Assembly (NCBI GenBank): GCA_029935135.1
Contig: JAOZKX010000148.1
Span: 1 to 6,018, forward strand
Length of the DNA: 6,018 nucleotides
Source of the DNA: Desulfocapsa sp.
Lineage (GTDB): Bacteria; Desulfobacterota; Desulfobulbia; Desulfobulbales; Desulfocapsaceae
Direction of reading: 5' to 3'
A program made the translations under genes and the position numbers. Below are positions 5,791 to 6,018 of the stretch, piece by piece. A model generated the notes under the pieces. The model made no database searches and had not been told where the DNA came from. It saw nothing but the letters and a program-made list of their open reading frames with translations. How positions within the stretch are numbered: position 1 is the stretch's first letter; each line of letters starts with the position of its first letter.

Positions 5791-6018
5791 ATGCTTTCAC
5801 GAAAGATCCTTGTTGTTGATGATGAAGCGTTTATCGCCGATATGACCAGAGTCGCCCTTGGCGATATCGGTTACGATGTGTCTTGTGCGTATAGTGGTGA
5901 GCAGGGCGTGGAAATGGCCATGAAATCACATTATGATCTGGCCATTGTCGATGCCATGCTGCCTGGTATGACAGGTATGGAAACATTTGATACCATTCGT
6001 CAGTCCAACCCCGGGATT
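5791..6018 (+). CDS. Response regulator receiver domain, 5' part only
   Basis: The first 76 residues of a two-component response regulator, cut by the window end. ATG 5791 is preceded by a weak purine-rich site (AAAGAGTAGG, 5780-5789 region). The CheY-like fold is clear. KILVVDDE supplies the acidic pair D10/D11, and the phosphoacceptor is D54 in LAIVDAMLPGMTG, with the usual M-L-P-G-x-x-G loop after it. The conserved Thr/Ser and Lys of the later strands lie beyond the window, so the output domain (DNA-binding, enzymatic or none) cannot be told. A partner histidine kinase is not visible. It has its own candidate promoter and is divergent from rarA. Confidence 0.93.
   Translation, partial: MLSRKILVVDDEAFIADMTRVALGDIGYDVSCAYSGEQGVEMAMKSHYDLAIVDAMLPGMTGMETFDTIRQSNPGI

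Overview
The window looks like a chromosomal segment of a Desulfobacterota (former Deltaproteobacteria) bacterium, perhaps a sulfur- or sulfate-metabolising relative of Desulfobulbales. This is inferred from three things: a tetraheme c-type cytochrome fused to a 5'-nucleotidase-like domain, a family II (Mn/Co) pyrophosphatase, and a strong selenocysteine signal. No marker gene fixes the taxonomy. There are no rRNA or tRNA genes, insertion sequences or CRISPR arrays.

Layout. At the left edge is the start of an unknown minus-strand gene (1-124). Next is a minus-strand gene for a membrane-anchored acidic protein of unknown function (197-1201). A leader region of about 335 bases (1202-1536) separates it from plus-strand ppaC (1537-2466), which ends in a strong hairpin terminator. 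Converging on that terminator is a minus-strand pair, rarA (5488-4160) followed by a cytochrome gene (4163-2553), joined by an ATGA stop/start overlap. An AT-rich intergenic region of about 300 bases leads to a plus-strand response regulator, cut by the window end (5791-6018).

The main discovery is the cytochrome gene. Standard gene calling splits it into a 50-60 codon signal-peptide ORF and a 480-codon ORF with a TTG start and no export signal. The two are in exactly the same frame and are separated by a single UGA at 4010-4008. That UGA lies in a C-G-(UGA)-K-S-S-Q-L-G-G-L context, where I expect Cys in relatives. It is followed by a bacterial SECIS-like hairpin whose apical loop is GGUCU, the same loop and, from my memory of that sequence, the same distance from the UGA as in E. 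coli fdhF. I therefore annotate one 536-residue periplasmic selenoprotein. It has a signal peptide, Cys50-Gly-Sec52, a 5'-nucleotidase-like domain that has lost most metal ligands, a coiled coil and four CxxCH haem sites.

How the genes work together. RarA (replication-fork maintenance) and the selenocytochrome share a transcript by arrangement, with no obvious functional link. PpaC removes pyrophosphate, which matters especially if the host activates sulfate. The response regulator belongs to a separate unit.
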